NCBI GenBank assembly: GCA_003724185.1
Contig: RHGM01000001.1
Coordinates: 1,667,955-1,731,954 of the forward strand
Direction of reading: 5' to 3'
DNA length: 64,000 bases
From: Porphyrobacter sp. IPPAS B-1204
GTDB lineage: Bacteria; Pseudomonadota; Alphaproteobacteria; Sphingomonadales; Sphingomonadaceae
Position 1 is the first letter of the stretch; each line of letters opens with the position of its first letter. The notes beneath the pieces were generated by a model. The model did not search any database, was not told where the DNA came from, and saw nothing but the letters and a program-made list of their open reading frames with translations. Below are positions 1-8,201 of this stretch, one piece after another. Both the position numbers and the translations under genes were made by a program.

Positions 1-1017
1 TTGTGGCTGGTCGCGCTCGCCGTGATGGCCTGGGGCCAGTACCGCGCCGAAGCCGATCTGGCCTCCTTTGCCGAACGCAAGGCGCGGGTCGAAAGCTCGG
101 AAGAGCGGATCAAGGCTTACAGCGGCGACCTCGACAAGCGGGTTGCCGAGATGAAGCAGCGGCAGGACTTCCTTGAAGACATGGCCCGCATGCTGCCCGA
201 AGACATCGTTGCCGAAGGCGCGGCCAGCGGCACAGTCACCGATTCCACCGCCGAAGCCGCCGAAACGATCAAGAAGGTCAGCGCCCTGATCCCCGAAGCG
301 CGCGGCCTTGCCGAAATCGAAGCCCGCCAGCTCGCCTTTGCCGAACGCCTGACCCGCTTCGCCGATGCCCGCGCCCGCCGCGCCGAGGCCGCGATGCGCA
401 AACTGAACCTCGATCCCACCGCGATGAGCCGCCAGACGCAGGCCGCGATGGGCGGCCCGTTCGAAGCGATCATGGGCGGCGGTGACGATATTGACCCACG
501 CTTTGAACGCCTCGGCCTCAGCCTTGCGCGCATGGCCGTGCTTGAACGCGCGCTGGACGGCATCCCGCAGGTGGTGCCCGCCAGCGTGGAGAACATCACC
601 TCGGGCTTCGGCTACCGCCGCGATCCCTTCAATGGTCACGCCGCGATGCATGCGGGGCTGGATTTCAAGGGCGCGATGGGCTCCCCGATCTTCGCCGCTG
701 CCGATGGCCGCGTGACCTTTGCCGGATGGAAATCGGGCTATGGCCAGACGATCGAGATCACGCATGGTAACGGGATGTTGACCCGCTACGCCCACTTGTC
801 GCGGATCGGTGTGAAAATCGGCCAGCCTGTCGAGGCCGGGGCCACCATCGGCGGGCTCGGCAACACCGGCCGTTCGACCGGGCCGCACCTGCATTTCGAA
901 GTTCGCATCAATGATCGCGCGGTCAATCCGCGCCCCTTTCTGGAGGCTGCCCCCGATGTTCTCAAGGAAGCCCGCAGCGCCCGAGCAGACCGTCTCAGCG
1001 CCAACACGACCCGCTAA
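1..1017 (+). CDS. M23 family metallopeptidase (5' end cut by window edge)
   Basis: Peptidoglycan endopeptidase of the LytM/M23 type, probably anchored in the inner membrane and acting in the periplasm. The first dozen residues are hydrophobic (end of a membrane segment). A charged, coiled-coil-like region follows (about residues 20-190), then the LytM domain with zinc ligands H217 and D221 (MHAGLD) and H296/H298 (HLHF). The reading frame is open to base 1, so the true start probably lies upstream of the window. The bactofilin gene follows 13 bp downstream, a common pairing in which the bactofilin scaffold places the hydrolase. The family call is firm; the cleavage specificity is unknown. Confidence 0.9.
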   Translation: MWLVALAVMAWGQYRAEADLASFAERKARVESSEERIKAYSGDLDKRVAEMKQRQDFLEDMARMLPEDIVAEGAASGTVTDSTAEAAETIKKVSALIPEARGLAEIEARQLAFAERLTRFADARARRAEAAMRKLNLDPTAMSRQTQAAMGGPFEAIMGGGDDIDPRFERLGLSLARMAVLERALDGIPQVVPASVENITSGFGYRRDPFNGHAAMHAGLDFKGAMGSPIFAAADGRVTFAGWKSGYGQTIEITHGNGMLTRYAHLSRIGVKIGQPVEAGATIGGLGNTGRSTGPHLHFEVRINDRAVNPRPFLEAAPDVLKEARSARADRLSANTTR

Positions 1018-1030
1018 CAGGAGCAGCAGC

Positions 1031-1396
1031 ATGGCCTCTGGTTCGACCTTTTCGGTGATCGGCGCGGATGTGACGATCAAGGGTGACATCAGCGCCTCGG
1101 CCGATCTGCATATCGACGGCACGATCGAAGGCGACATCGCCTGTGCTTCGCTGGTGCAGGGCGAGAAGAGCAGCATTCACGGCGCGGTCACCGCGGAAAG
1201 CGCGCGGCTGGCGGGCAAGGTCTCCGGATCGATCACCGCCCGCGAACTGGTGATCCTCAAGACCGCCCATATCGATGGCGATGTGCATTACGACGCACTG
1301 ACCATCGAACAGGGCGCGCAGGTGGACGGGCGGTTCGCGCCCAATGCGCGCACGGCTGTGAAGGCGGTGCCGACCAGCGCTGAGGCCGCAGAGTAG
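1031..1396 (+). CDS. Bactofilin (polymer-forming cytoskeletal protein)
   Basis: A 121-residue protein, nearly all of it the right-handed beta-helix bactofilin core (about residues 5-108), with regular glycine-spaced repeats such as HIDGTIEGDI and SGSITAREL. Bactofilins polymerise without nucleotide and act as membrane-associated scaffolds for cell-wall enzymes. ATG 1031 was chosen because AGGAG (1019-1023) sits 7 nt upstream; the frame extends further upstream but only inside the M23 gene. It follows the M23 peptidase, so the two are likely cotranscribed and functionally linked. It converges on the acyl-CoA ligase gene with only 3 bp between them. Confidence 0.9.
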   Translation: MASGSTFSVIGADVTIKGDISASADLHIDGTIEGDIACASLVQGEKSSIHGAVTAESARLAGKVSGSITARELVILKTAHIDGDVHYDALTIEQGAQVDGRFAPNARTAVKAVPTSAEAAE

Positions 1397-1399
1397 GGC

Positions 1400-3061
1400 T
1401 TACAGCACCTCGGCCCGCAGCGTCTTGCGGTCCAGCTTGCCGATCATTGTCTTGGGCAGGCTTTCGCGGATCACAACCTGATCGACGCGTTCATGCTTGC
1501 CGATGCGGGCGTTGAGCCAGTTAGCCAGCTCTTCGGCGGTCGCAGACCCGCCTTCGGCCAGTGTCACATAGGCACGCGGCACCTCGCCGCGGTATTCTTC
1601 GGGCACGCCGATCACCAGCGCTTCCTTCACCGCCGGATGCTCGAGAATCACATCCTCGACCACGCTGGGGAAGACCTTGAACCCGCCCACCGCGATCATG
1701 TCCTTGATGCGGTCGACGATTTCCAGAAAGCCGTCCTCGTCCACCCGCGCCACATCGCCGGTGCGCAGATAACGCTTGCCGTCCCGCTCCACAAAGCAAT
1801 CGGCGTCCGCTTCGGGCCGGTTCCAGTAGCCGCGCATGACCTGCGGACCGTGCACGGCAAGTTCGCCCGGTTCGCCCTCGGGGGCGAGTTGTTCGGGGTG
1901 TTCCTTGTCGAGCAGGATCACTTCGGTCCCCGGCACCAATTGCCCGATAGTGCCGCGCTTGCGGGTACCGTCATAAGGGTTGGCCGAGACCACGCCCGCG
2001 CTTTCGGTGAGGCCGTAGCCTTCGACCAGCCGCACGCCGGTTGTCTCCTCGAACCGCACATGCACCGGCCCCGGCATCGGCGCCCCACCGGAAATGCAGA
2101 CTTTCAGGCTGGAAAGGTCGGTCTTGGCGAGATCCGGGTGATCCAGCATCGCCTGAAACATCGTCGGCACGCCGGGAAAGCCGGTGCAGCGGTATTTCTG
2201 GATCGTCTGCAAGACCTGCTTGGTCTCGAACCGCGGCACCATTGCGATGGAGGCTCCGGTGACGCAGGCATGATTAAGCAGCGCGGTGTTGGCGAAGACA
2301 TGGAAGAACGGCAGCGCCCCCATGAACACTTCGCCCGCAGGATTGCCGAAGGGGTTCAAGGCCGCGACCTGCTGGGCGTTCACCGACAGCTGGTCATGCC
2401 CCAGCATCGCCCCCTTGGGCCGCCCGGTGGTGCCGCCGGTATATTGCAGCAGGGCAAGGTCTTGCGGGGTGACTTCGACCGGTGCGGGGGTTCCGGCGGG
2501 CGTCATATCGGCCCAGCTACGCACGCCGGAGCCATAGGCAACATCGGCGATCTGGCTGCGCTTCAACAGCTTAAGCGCGATACCCTTGTACCACGGCAGC
2601 ATGTCCGCAAGGCTGCCGACCACCAGCGTTTCCAGCGCCGATCCGTCTAGCACCTTCTTGGCGGTCTTGTAGAGTTCCGGCACATCCAGCGTCACCAGCA
2701 CCCGCGTGCCACTGTCACCCACCTGCCAGCTCAATTCCTCGACCGAATAGAGCGGCGAGAAGTTCACCACCACCGCGCCCGCCATCATCGCCCCGTAATA
2801 GGCGGCGGCGTAGATCGGGACGTTGGGCAGGAACAGGCCCACGCGGTCACCCTTGACGATACCGGACTGCGTGAGGCCAAGCGCAAAGGCCTGTGCCTGC
2901 GCGAAGATTTGCTTGTAGCTGTAAGTCCGACCGAGGAAGTGCAGGAACGGCGCGTCCGGATTGGCGCGGGTGCTGCGTTCCAGCATCGCCGGCAAGCTCA
3001 TCGGCTCGAACCGGGTGTCCAGCGGAACGGGGTGATGATAGGCCATGTTACTAACAATCAT
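1400..3061 (-). CDS. fadD: Long-chain fatty acid--CoA ligase
   Basis: ANL-superfamily adenylate-forming enzyme of 553 residues that activates fatty acids to acyl-CoA for beta-oxidation or lipid synthesis. It has the phosphate-binding loop YTGGTTGRPKGA (about 207-218), an EGYGLTE motif, the hinge region YLRTGDVARVDEDGF, and the C-terminal PKTMIGKLDRK catalytic lysine segment. Length is normal for FadD. The start is uncertain: ATG 3061 gives the longest form, while ATG 3046 (MAYHHPV) is also plausible; neither has a strong ribosome site. No beta-oxidation gene is adjacent, so the exact substrate is inferred. Confidence 0.88.
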   Translation of the reverse strand: MIVSNMAYHHPVPLDTRFEPMSLPAMLERSTRANPDAPFLHFLGRTYSYKQIFAQAQAFALGLTQSGIVKGDRVGLFLPNVPIYAAAYYGAMMAGAVVVNFSPLYSVEELSWQVGDSGTRVLVTLDVPELYKTAKKVLDGSALETLVVGSLADMLPWYKGIALKLLKRSQIADVAYGSGVRSWADMTPAGTPAPVEVTPQDLALLQYTGGTTGRPKGAMLGHDQLSVNAQQVAALNPFGNPAGEVFMGALPFFHVFANTALLNHACVTGASIAMVPRFETKQVLQTIQKYRCTGFPGVPTMFQAMLDHPDLAKTDLSSLKVCISGGAPMPGPVHVRFEETTGVRLVEGYGLTESAGVVSANPYDGTRKRGTIGQLVPGTEVILLDKEHPEQLAPEGEPGELAVHGPQVMRGYWNRPEADADCFVERDGKRYLRTGDVARVDEDGFLEIVDRIKDMIAVGGFKVFPSVVEDVILEHPAVKEALVIGVPEEYRGEVPRAYVTLAEGGSATAEELANWLNARIGKHERVDQVVIRESLPKTMIGKLDRKTLRAEVL

Positions 3062-3183
3062 GTCAGTAATCTTGGCTCACAATCGCGCTGCGCACAAGCG
3101 AAAGTCGCGGGCAGGATGGCGCTTTTTTACAAGCGGCCAGAGGCGGTTGCCGGGGCGGCTCACGCTCACCCCGGCACGCATCA

Positions 3184-3927
3184 TCAGTTGGAGATGAACC
3201 CGCTTTCGGGGTCGATCTTTTCTTCGGCAGCCTCGGCAGCGCGGCGCGCGGCGAGCCACGCTTCGGCTTCGGCTTCCTGCGCGGCGGCGCCTGCGGCCTT
3301 GATGTTGGCATCACGTTCGGCGCGCAGTTCCGCGATCAGGTTTTCGCGGTCGTTGCGCTCGGGCTTGGCGGGCGCATCGACATCCTCGGTGATCCCGGCG
3401 CGCTTGGCCGCCTTGGCGACCATCGCATCGAGTTCGCGCTGCGAACACAGGCCCAGCGTCACCGGGTCTTTCGGCGTGATGTTCTGGATGTTCCAGTGCG
3501 TGCGGTCACGCAGCGCGCCGATGGTGTTGCGGGTGGTGCCGATCAGCTTGCCGATCTGCGCGTCCGACACTTCGGGGTGGTTGCGCAGGATCCAGGCGAT
3601 GCCATCGGGCTTGTCCTGCCGCTTCGACACGGGGGTATAACGCGGGCCCTTGGTACGGGTCACCTCGACCGGAGCCTTGTGCATCTTGAGCGAATAGGTG
3701 GGATCGGCCTGACCCAGCTCGATCTCGGCCTGGGTCAGTTCGCCTGCGTGGACCGGATCGCGGCCGGTGTACTTGCTGCCCGCCAGGTCATCCGCCATCG
3801 CCTGCACTTCAAGGATGTGGAGGCCGCAGAACTCGGCAATCTGTTCGAACGCCAATGCGGTGTTGTCCACCAGCCAGGTCGCGGTGGCATGCGGCATCAG
3901 CGGCTTGGGCTGATCCTTGGTCGCCAT
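3184..3927 (-). CDS. trcR: DUF1013 family cell-cycle transcriptional regulator (TrcR-like)
   Basis: A 247-residue protein of the DUF1013 family, which is confined largely to alphaproteobacteria and includes Caulobacter TrcR, a cell-cycle transcriptional regulator. Conserved stretches seen here are MPHATATWLVDNTALAFEQ at the N-terminus, helix-turn-helix-like segments (about 25-50 and around ISDAQIGKLIGTT-type residues near 130), and an Ala/Glu-rich, probably coiled-coil tail (after about 185). ATG 3927 is preferred over the longer open frame because GGAGA lies about 8 nt upstream. It stands alone, downstream of the terminator of the glycosyltransferase operon. The regulatory role is taken from the family. 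Confidence 0.85.
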   Translation of the reverse strand: MATKDQPKPLMPHATATWLVDNTALAFEQIAEFCGLHILEVQAMADDLAGSKYTGRDPVHAGELTQAEIELGQADPTYSLKMHKAPVEVTRTKGPRYTPVSKRQDKPDGIAWILRNHPEVSDAQIGKLIGTTRNTIGALRDRTHWNIQNITPKDPVTLGLCSQRELDAMVAKAAKRAGITEDVDAPAKPERNDRENLIAELRAERDANIKAAGAAAQEAEAEAWLAARRAAEAAEEKIDPESGFISN

Positions 3928-3942
3928 GGGGAAATCTCCGTT

Positions 3943-3975
3943 GAAAATAGAAGGGCCGCCCCTTTCGGAGCGGCC
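3943..3975 (-). terminator. Rho-independent terminator of the glycosyltransferase operon
   Basis: Read on the minus strand, a GC-rich 9-bp stem (one G-U pair) with a GAAA tetraloop occupies 3954-3975 and is followed by a T-rich stretch (3943-3953). It lies about 50 bp beyond the stop of the glycosyltransferase gene and just before the TrcR start, so it should end the upstream operon and insulate trcR. Confidence 0.6.
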
Positions 3976-4025
3976 GCATTGGGAGCCTAGATAGGGGAAA
4001 GGCTGCGAAACGGCAAGAAATGGAT

Positions 4026-5117
4026 TCAGAACGCAGGCATTGCCGCGAGGGATTCCGCCTGTTCTTCCTCCAGCGCCACCAGTCCGGACAGGAACTGGCG
4101 CGTTGCCGCCTCCCAGCTGAAGCTTGCGCCATATGCAGCGCAGGCGGCGCGGTCGCAATAGCGTGCGGCATCGATGGCGCGGGTGAGATCCTCGGACAGC
4201 GCGCCGACGGCATCAGTGACGATATCGAGCGGCCCTGCCACCGGAAAGGCGGCGACCGGCGTCCCGCAGGCCAACGCCTCGATCATCACCAGCCCGAAGG
4301 TGTCGGTGCGGCTGGGGAAGACGAACACATCCGCGCCCGCATAACAGCCCGCCAGCGCCTCACCTGATTTCTTGCCGAGGAACAGAGCGTCGGGAAACCG
4401 CGCCGCCAGCGCCGGCCGCGCCGGGCCATCACCCACCACCACCTTGGTGCCGGGATAGGGGCAGGCAAGAAAGGCCTCGATGTTCTTCTCCACCGCGACC
4501 CGCCCGACATAAAGCAGGATCGGCCCCTGCAACTGTGCATATTCGGCAGGCGGCGGGGCGCTGGGCGAAAAGCAGGCGAGATCGACCCCGCGGCTCCAGT
4601 GGGTGAGCCGGGTCAGGCCCTGTTCGCGCAACTGGGCGCGGATCGTCTCGGTCGCCACCATGATCGTTTCCGCAGGGCGGTGGAACCAGCGGATATAGGG
4701 CCAGAACACCCGCGCCGGCAGGCCGGTGCGGCGCGCGAGATAATCGGGAAACTGGGTGTGATAGGCGGTGGTGAAAGGCACCTTGCGGCGCAGGCAATAG
4801 GCCCGCGCTGCCAGCCCCAATGGCCCTTCGGTGGCGATGTGCACGGCATCGGGCGCGATTCGCGCCAATTGCCGCCCGACGGCGCCCGGTGCGGTCAGCG
4901 CGAGACGGATCTCGGGATAGGTCGGCGCGGGGATCGAGGGATAGCCCTCGGGCGAGATGACCGTGACCTGATGCCCCCAGCCGCGCAGCACCTCGCAGGT
5001 GGTCGAAAGCGTGCGCACCACCCCGTTGGTCTGCGGGTGCCAGGCATCGGTGACGATGGCGATGGAAGCCGGGAGAGGCGCGGCGCTATCAGGGGGAAAG
5101 GTGGTGAACCGGTTCAC
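4026..5117 (-). CDS. Glycosyltransferase family 4 (GT-B) protein
   Basis: A 363-residue GT-B glycosyltransferase. The N-terminal acceptor domain starts with the typical TDAWHPQTNGVVRTL segment; the C-terminal nucleotide-sugar domain holds LYVGRVAVEKNIEAFL and the E-x7-E-like FGLVMIEALACGTPV. It resembles MgtA/DgdA-like enzymes that add hexoses to lipids. Its start overlaps the stop of the upstream metallophosphoesterase gene by 4 bp (ATGA), so the two are translationally coupled. A role in envelope glycolipid synthesis is inferred from this pairing; donor and acceptor are unknown. Confidence 0.85.
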   Translation of the reverse strand: MNRFTTFPPDSAAPLPASIAIVTDAWHPQTNGVVRTLSTTCEVLRGWGHQVTVISPEGYPSIPAPTYPEIRLALTAPGAVGRQLARIAPDAVHIATEGPLGLAARAYCLRRKVPFTTAYHTQFPDYLARRTGLPARVFWPYIRWFHRPAETIMVATETIRAQLREQGLTRLTHWSRGVDLACFSPSAPPPAEYAQLQGPILLYVGRVAVEKNIEAFLACPYPGTKVVVGDGPARPALAARFPDALFLGKKSGEALAGCYAGADVFVFPSRTDTFGLVMIEALACGTPVAAFPVAGPLDIVTDAVGALSEDLTRAIDAARYCDRAACAAYGASFSWEAATRQFLSGLVALEEEQAESLAAMPAF

Positions 5118-6013
5118 GCCGCCTCACGTTCAGGGCGAAGCGTGGCGGGCAGATCATCCCCGGCGCGGCGCTTGATCTCGTCCGGCCAGTGGAGGATTTC
5201 CATGCGCCCGTCGTGGTGTTCGACCAGCGCGTTGCAGCCTTCCACCCAATCGCCATCGTTCCAGTATTCGACCGGCTTGCCATTATGTTCGAACATGCGG
5301 AATTCGGCGGTGTGGATGTGGCCGCACACCACCCCGTCGACCCCGCGTTCGCCAGCGGCGCGGGCGACGACCTCTTCATACTTGCCGATGAATTCGACCG
5401 CGTTCTTGACCTTGTGCTTGGCCGCCTTGGACAGCGACCAATAGGGCTTGCCCAACCAGCGGCGCACGGCGTTGACCGTGACGTTCAGTTTCATCATCAG
5501 GTGGTAGGCATGATCGCCCACGAAGGCGAGCCAGCGGTGCGACAGCATCACGGCGTCAAACTCGTCCCCGTGCAGCACCATCAAGCGGCGGCCATCGGCG
5601 GTGTCGTGGAAAGCGGCGCGGCGGATTTCGATCCCGCCGAAGTTGAGGCCCGTGAACTGGCGGAACATCTCGTCATGGTTGCCGGGGATATAGACCACCC
5701 GCGTGCCGCGCCGGGCGCGCTTCATGATGCGCCAGACGATATCGTTGTGGGCGGCGGGCCAGTAGAACTTCTTTTTCAGGCGCCAGCCATCAATGATGTC
5801 GCCGACCAGGTACATCGTCTCGCTGTCGGTGTTGTCGAGGAAATCGATCAGCAGATCGGCGTTGCAGCCCTTGGTGCCCAGATGCACGTCGCTGATCCAG
5901 ATCGTGCGGAACGACCGCCGTTCCCCGCCTTCAGGCTCGGGAATGCGCGGGGGCGTGAGCGGAAAGCTCGCGATGTTGTCGCTGATGATGTCGGTGAGGT
6001 CGGCAGCCGTCAT
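5114..6013 (-). CDS. UDP-2,3-diacylglucosamine diphosphatase-like metallophosphoesterase
   Basis: Calcineurin-like phosphoesterase of 299 residues with the full metal-binding set: DVH (42-44), GD (71-72), GNHD (111-114), HGDEFD and a C-terminal GHIHTAEF. Homologs are usually annotated as LpxH-like UDP-2,3-diacylglucosamine diphosphatase, but this branch is longer than E. coli LpxH (about 240 aa) and its substrate is less certain, particularly if the organism makes sphingolipids instead of typical LPS. ATG 6013 is chosen for its GGGGA site; an upstream in-frame ATG at 6046 is less likely. It is first in a two-gene operon with the glycosyltransferase. Confidence 0.8.
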   Translation of the reverse strand: MTAADLTDIISDNIASFPLTPPRIPEPEGGERRSFRTIWISDVHLGTKGCNADLLIDFLDNTDSETMYLVGDIIDGWRLKKKFYWPAAHNDIVWRIMKRARRGTRVVYIPGNHDEMFRQFTGLNFGGIEIRRAAFHDTADGRRLMVLHGDEFDAVMLSHRWLAFVGDHAYHLMMKLNVTVNAVRRWLGKPYWSLSKAAKHKVKNAVEFIGKYEEVVARAAGERGVDGVVCGHIHTAEFRMFEHNGKPVEYWNDGDWVEGCNALVEHHDGRMEILHWPDEIKRRAGDDLPATLRPEREAA

Positions 6014-6120
6014 GGGAAATCCCCGGATATCATGTCGCTGGCGCACGCTGTGGCAGCGAAATGTTACAGGGGACTCACAGACGGGTGACGGTTTGGAGTC
6101 AGTTTCCGGTCAGGCCTGCG

Positions 6121-6750
6121 TCAATCCATCGCCACAAAGCCGGGCAACGCCTGCACGCGGGCGATCCACGCCAGGATGTGCGGGTAATCGCCGAGGCCGA
6201 AACCGCCTTCTTCCGCGACATGGGTGTAAGCAAACAGCGCAATATCGGCGAGCGTCACGGCGTCACCGGCAAAGAAGCTGTGCTCTGCCAGATGCCTGTC
6301 CATCAGATCGAGCGCCGCGCAGCCCGCAATCCGCTTGGCCATCATCTGCCCGCGCTGTTCCGCCGAAAGGCGCGCCTCGCCCACGAACCGCAACCAGAAG
6401 CGCAGCGTGGCGACATTGGGTTCGTGGTTGTATTGTTCAAAGAACATCCAGCGCAGCATATCGGCCTGCGCAAAGCGCTCCTGCGGGATCAGCGCCGACC
6501 CGTGGGCGAGATACCAGCAGGCGGCGTTGCTTTCGGGCAGGAACCGCGCGCCCGAGGCATCATTGATCTGCAGCACCGGGATGCGCCCGTTGGGGTTCAC
6601 CTTGGACAGAAACTCGGTCGTCCGCGTCTCGCCCTGCATGATGTCATAGGATCGTGTCGCCAGCGGCAGGCCCAGCAGCGCCGCGGTGAGCCTGATCTTG
6701 TAGCAATTGCCGCTGCGGGGGTCTTCGTGGAGGGTGAGCGCCTCAACCAC
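6121..6750 (-). CDS. Glutathione S-transferase family protein
   Basis: A 209-residue protein with an N-terminal thioredoxin-fold GST domain (about 3-82; LTLHEDPRSGNCYKIR then NPNGRIPVLQ with the cis-proline) and an all-alpha C-terminal domain including FFAGDAVTLADIALFAYTH. The gene overlaps the 3' end of the quinone oxidoreductase gene by 8 bp, so the pair is likely one operon handling electrophiles or redox stress. The substrate cannot be read from the sequence. Confidence 0.88.
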   Translation of the reverse strand: MVEALTLHEDPRSGNCYKIRLTAALLGLPLATRSYDIMQGETRTTEFLSKVNPNGRIPVLQINDASGARFLPESNAACWYLAHGSALIPQERFAQADMLRWMFFEQYNHEPNVATLRFWLRFVGEARLSAEQRGQMMAKRIAGCAALDLMDRHLAEHSFFAGDAVTLADIALFAYTHVAEEGGFGLGDYPHILAWIARVQALPGFVAMD

Positions 6751-7765
6751 CCGCTACCTCCAGCACAATCTTGCCAACATGCTCGCCCGCCTCCATCCGC
6801 GCATGGGCGGCGGCGGCTTCGGCCAGGGGGAAGGTCATGTCCATCACCGGGGACAGCTCGCCATCGGCAAACAGCGGCCAGGCATTGTCGGCGATCTCGT
6901 CCGCCAGCGCGGATTTAAAGCTGTCGGAGCGCGGGCGCAGGGTCGATCCGGTCAGGGTCAGGCGGCGCATCATCACCACGGCCATATTGATGTCAGCCTT
7001 GGCCCCGCCCAGCACCGCGATGGTAACATGGCGGCCATCTTCGGCGAGGCACTTGAGATTGCGGGCCACATAATCGCCCGACACCATGTCGAGCACGATG
7101 TTCACGCCCTTGCCTTCGGTGTGCGCCATCACCGCCTCGACAAAATCCTGCTCGCGGTAATTGATCGCAAGGTCGGCGCCGATCCGGGTGGCGGCGGCGC
7201 ATTTGGCGGTGTCGCCGCAGGTGACGATCACCTGCAGCCCGAACGCCTTGCCGAGCATGATCGCCATCGTGCCGATGCCGCTGGTGCCGCCATGGATCAG
7301 CACGGTCTCGCCATCACGCGCCAGCCCGCGCTCGAACAGGTTGTGCCACACGGTGAACAGGGTTTCGGGCAGAGCCGCCGCCTCGGACAGCATCATGCCT
7401 TCGGGCACGGGCAGGCAGTGCTGCCAATGGGCGGCGCAATATTCGGCATAGCCACCGCCGGGGGTAAGGGCTGCGACATATTGCCCGATCATCTCCCGCG
7501 GGACTTCATTGCCGACGGCGACCACCTCACCCGCGACCTCCAGCCCCAGCAAGGGCGAGGCCCCCGGCGGCGGCGGATAGGCGCCGGCGCGTTGCAGGCA
7601 GTCGGGGCGGTTGACCCCGGCATAGGCGACGCGGATCAGCACATCGTCCGGGCGCAGGCGCGGCATGGGGCTCGTCTGGAGCCGCAGGACATCCGGCCCG
7701 CCGGGCGCATCGCAGCCAATCGATTGCATCGTTTCAGGCAGTTTCGCCCCATTGCCAGCGATCAT
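6743..7765 (-). CDS. NAD(P)H-quinone oxidoreductase, PIG3-like zinc-type alcohol dehydrogenase family
   Basis: Medium-chain dehydrogenase/reductase of 340 residues, quinone oxidoreductase branch. The N-terminal GroES-like domain contains RVAYAGVNRPDCLQRAG and LGLEVAGEV; the Rossmann domain has HGGTSGIGTMAIML (AxxGxxG type). Zinc-ligand cysteines of classical alcohol dehydrogenases are not evident, which fits the quinone reductase group. ATG 7765 is supported by a GGGGGA site upstream; a start at 7729 (MQSIGC) is possible. It is first in an operon with the GST gene. Confidence 0.87.
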   Translation of the reverse strand: MIAGNGAKLPETMQSIGCDAPGGPDVLRLQTSPMPRLRPDDVLIRVAYAGVNRPDCLQRAGAYPPPPGASPLLGLEVAGEVVAVGNEVPREMIGQYVAALTPGGGYAEYCAAHWQHCLPVPEGMMLSEAAALPETLFTVWHNLFERGLARDGETVLIHGGTSGIGTMAIMLGKAFGLQVIVTCGDTAKCAAATRIGADLAINYREQDFVEAVMAHTEGKGVNIVLDMVSGDYVARNLKCLAEDGRHVTIAVLGGAKADINMAVVMMRRLTLTGSTLRPRSDSFKSALADEIADNAWPLFADGELSPVMDMTFPLAEAAAAHARMEAGEHVGKIVLEVAGG

Positions 7766-7868
7766 TACCCGTATTCCCCCCTGAAACAGTCCTGTTAACC
7801 AACAGTCCAGCGCGAATAACCGTCTCGCCGATTGACAGCAAGCCGCTTCCCCCTGATGCTGCAAGGCA

Positions 7869-8072
7869 ATGGAAGAACCCGATCGCCCACGGCCCAGCGG
7901 AGACGCGGCGAGTCGCCTAGCAGGCGAAGACCTCGGCCCCTATTCGCAGGCCGAGCTGATGGAACGGATCGCCCTGCTCGAAGCCGAGATTGCCCGGATC
8001 AAGGCGCATCACAGCAAGGTCGCCGCGCACCGCGCCGCCGCCGATGCGCTGTTTTCGAAAGGGGGCGGATGA
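7869..8072 (+). CDS. DUF1192 domain-containing protein
   Basis: A 67-residue protein with the DUF1192 pattern: a short central amphipathic helix (AELMERIALLEAEIARIKA) likely to form a coiled coil, and a C-terminal AADALFSKGG. The family is small, soluble and of unknown function in alphaproteobacteria. It starts about 100 bp from the divergent quinone oxidoreductase gene and lies upstream of clpA, separated by 129 bp that hold the probable clpA promoter. Confidence 0.8.
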   Translation: MEEPDRPRPSGDAASRLAGEDLGPYSQAELMERIALLEAEIARIKAHHSKVAAHRAAADALFSKGGG

Positions 8073-8129
8073 CCCGATTACGCGTCTCAAGCGTATGGGC
8101 TTTAGAGGATTCGCAATCCGCGCAGGTCA

Positions 8130-8138
8130 CCCCATATA
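8130..8138 (+). promoter_or_regulatory. Possible heat-shock (sigma-32-like) -10 element upstream of clpA
   Basis: CCCCATATA at 8130-8138, 64 bp before the clpA start, resembles the -10 element of RpoH-dependent promoters. No good CTTGAA-type -35 box is seen at the right distance, so this is a tentative call. Confidence 0.25.
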
Positions 8139-8201
8139 GTCGGCAAATGGCTCCCCCCGCTCGCTCGCCACGAGCATCCTCCCGCTGAAAAGGCCTCTCC
8201 C

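Noticed and set aside
7795..7802. TTAACCAA half-site in the divergent quinone oxidoreductase/DUF1192 gap
   Set aside because: Only a 7/8 half-site with no second half; too weak to call a CtrA site.
8073..8201. A clpS gene expected upstream of clpA
   Set aside because: Only DUF1192 and a 129-bp gap are present; no ClpS-like frame was found on either strand.
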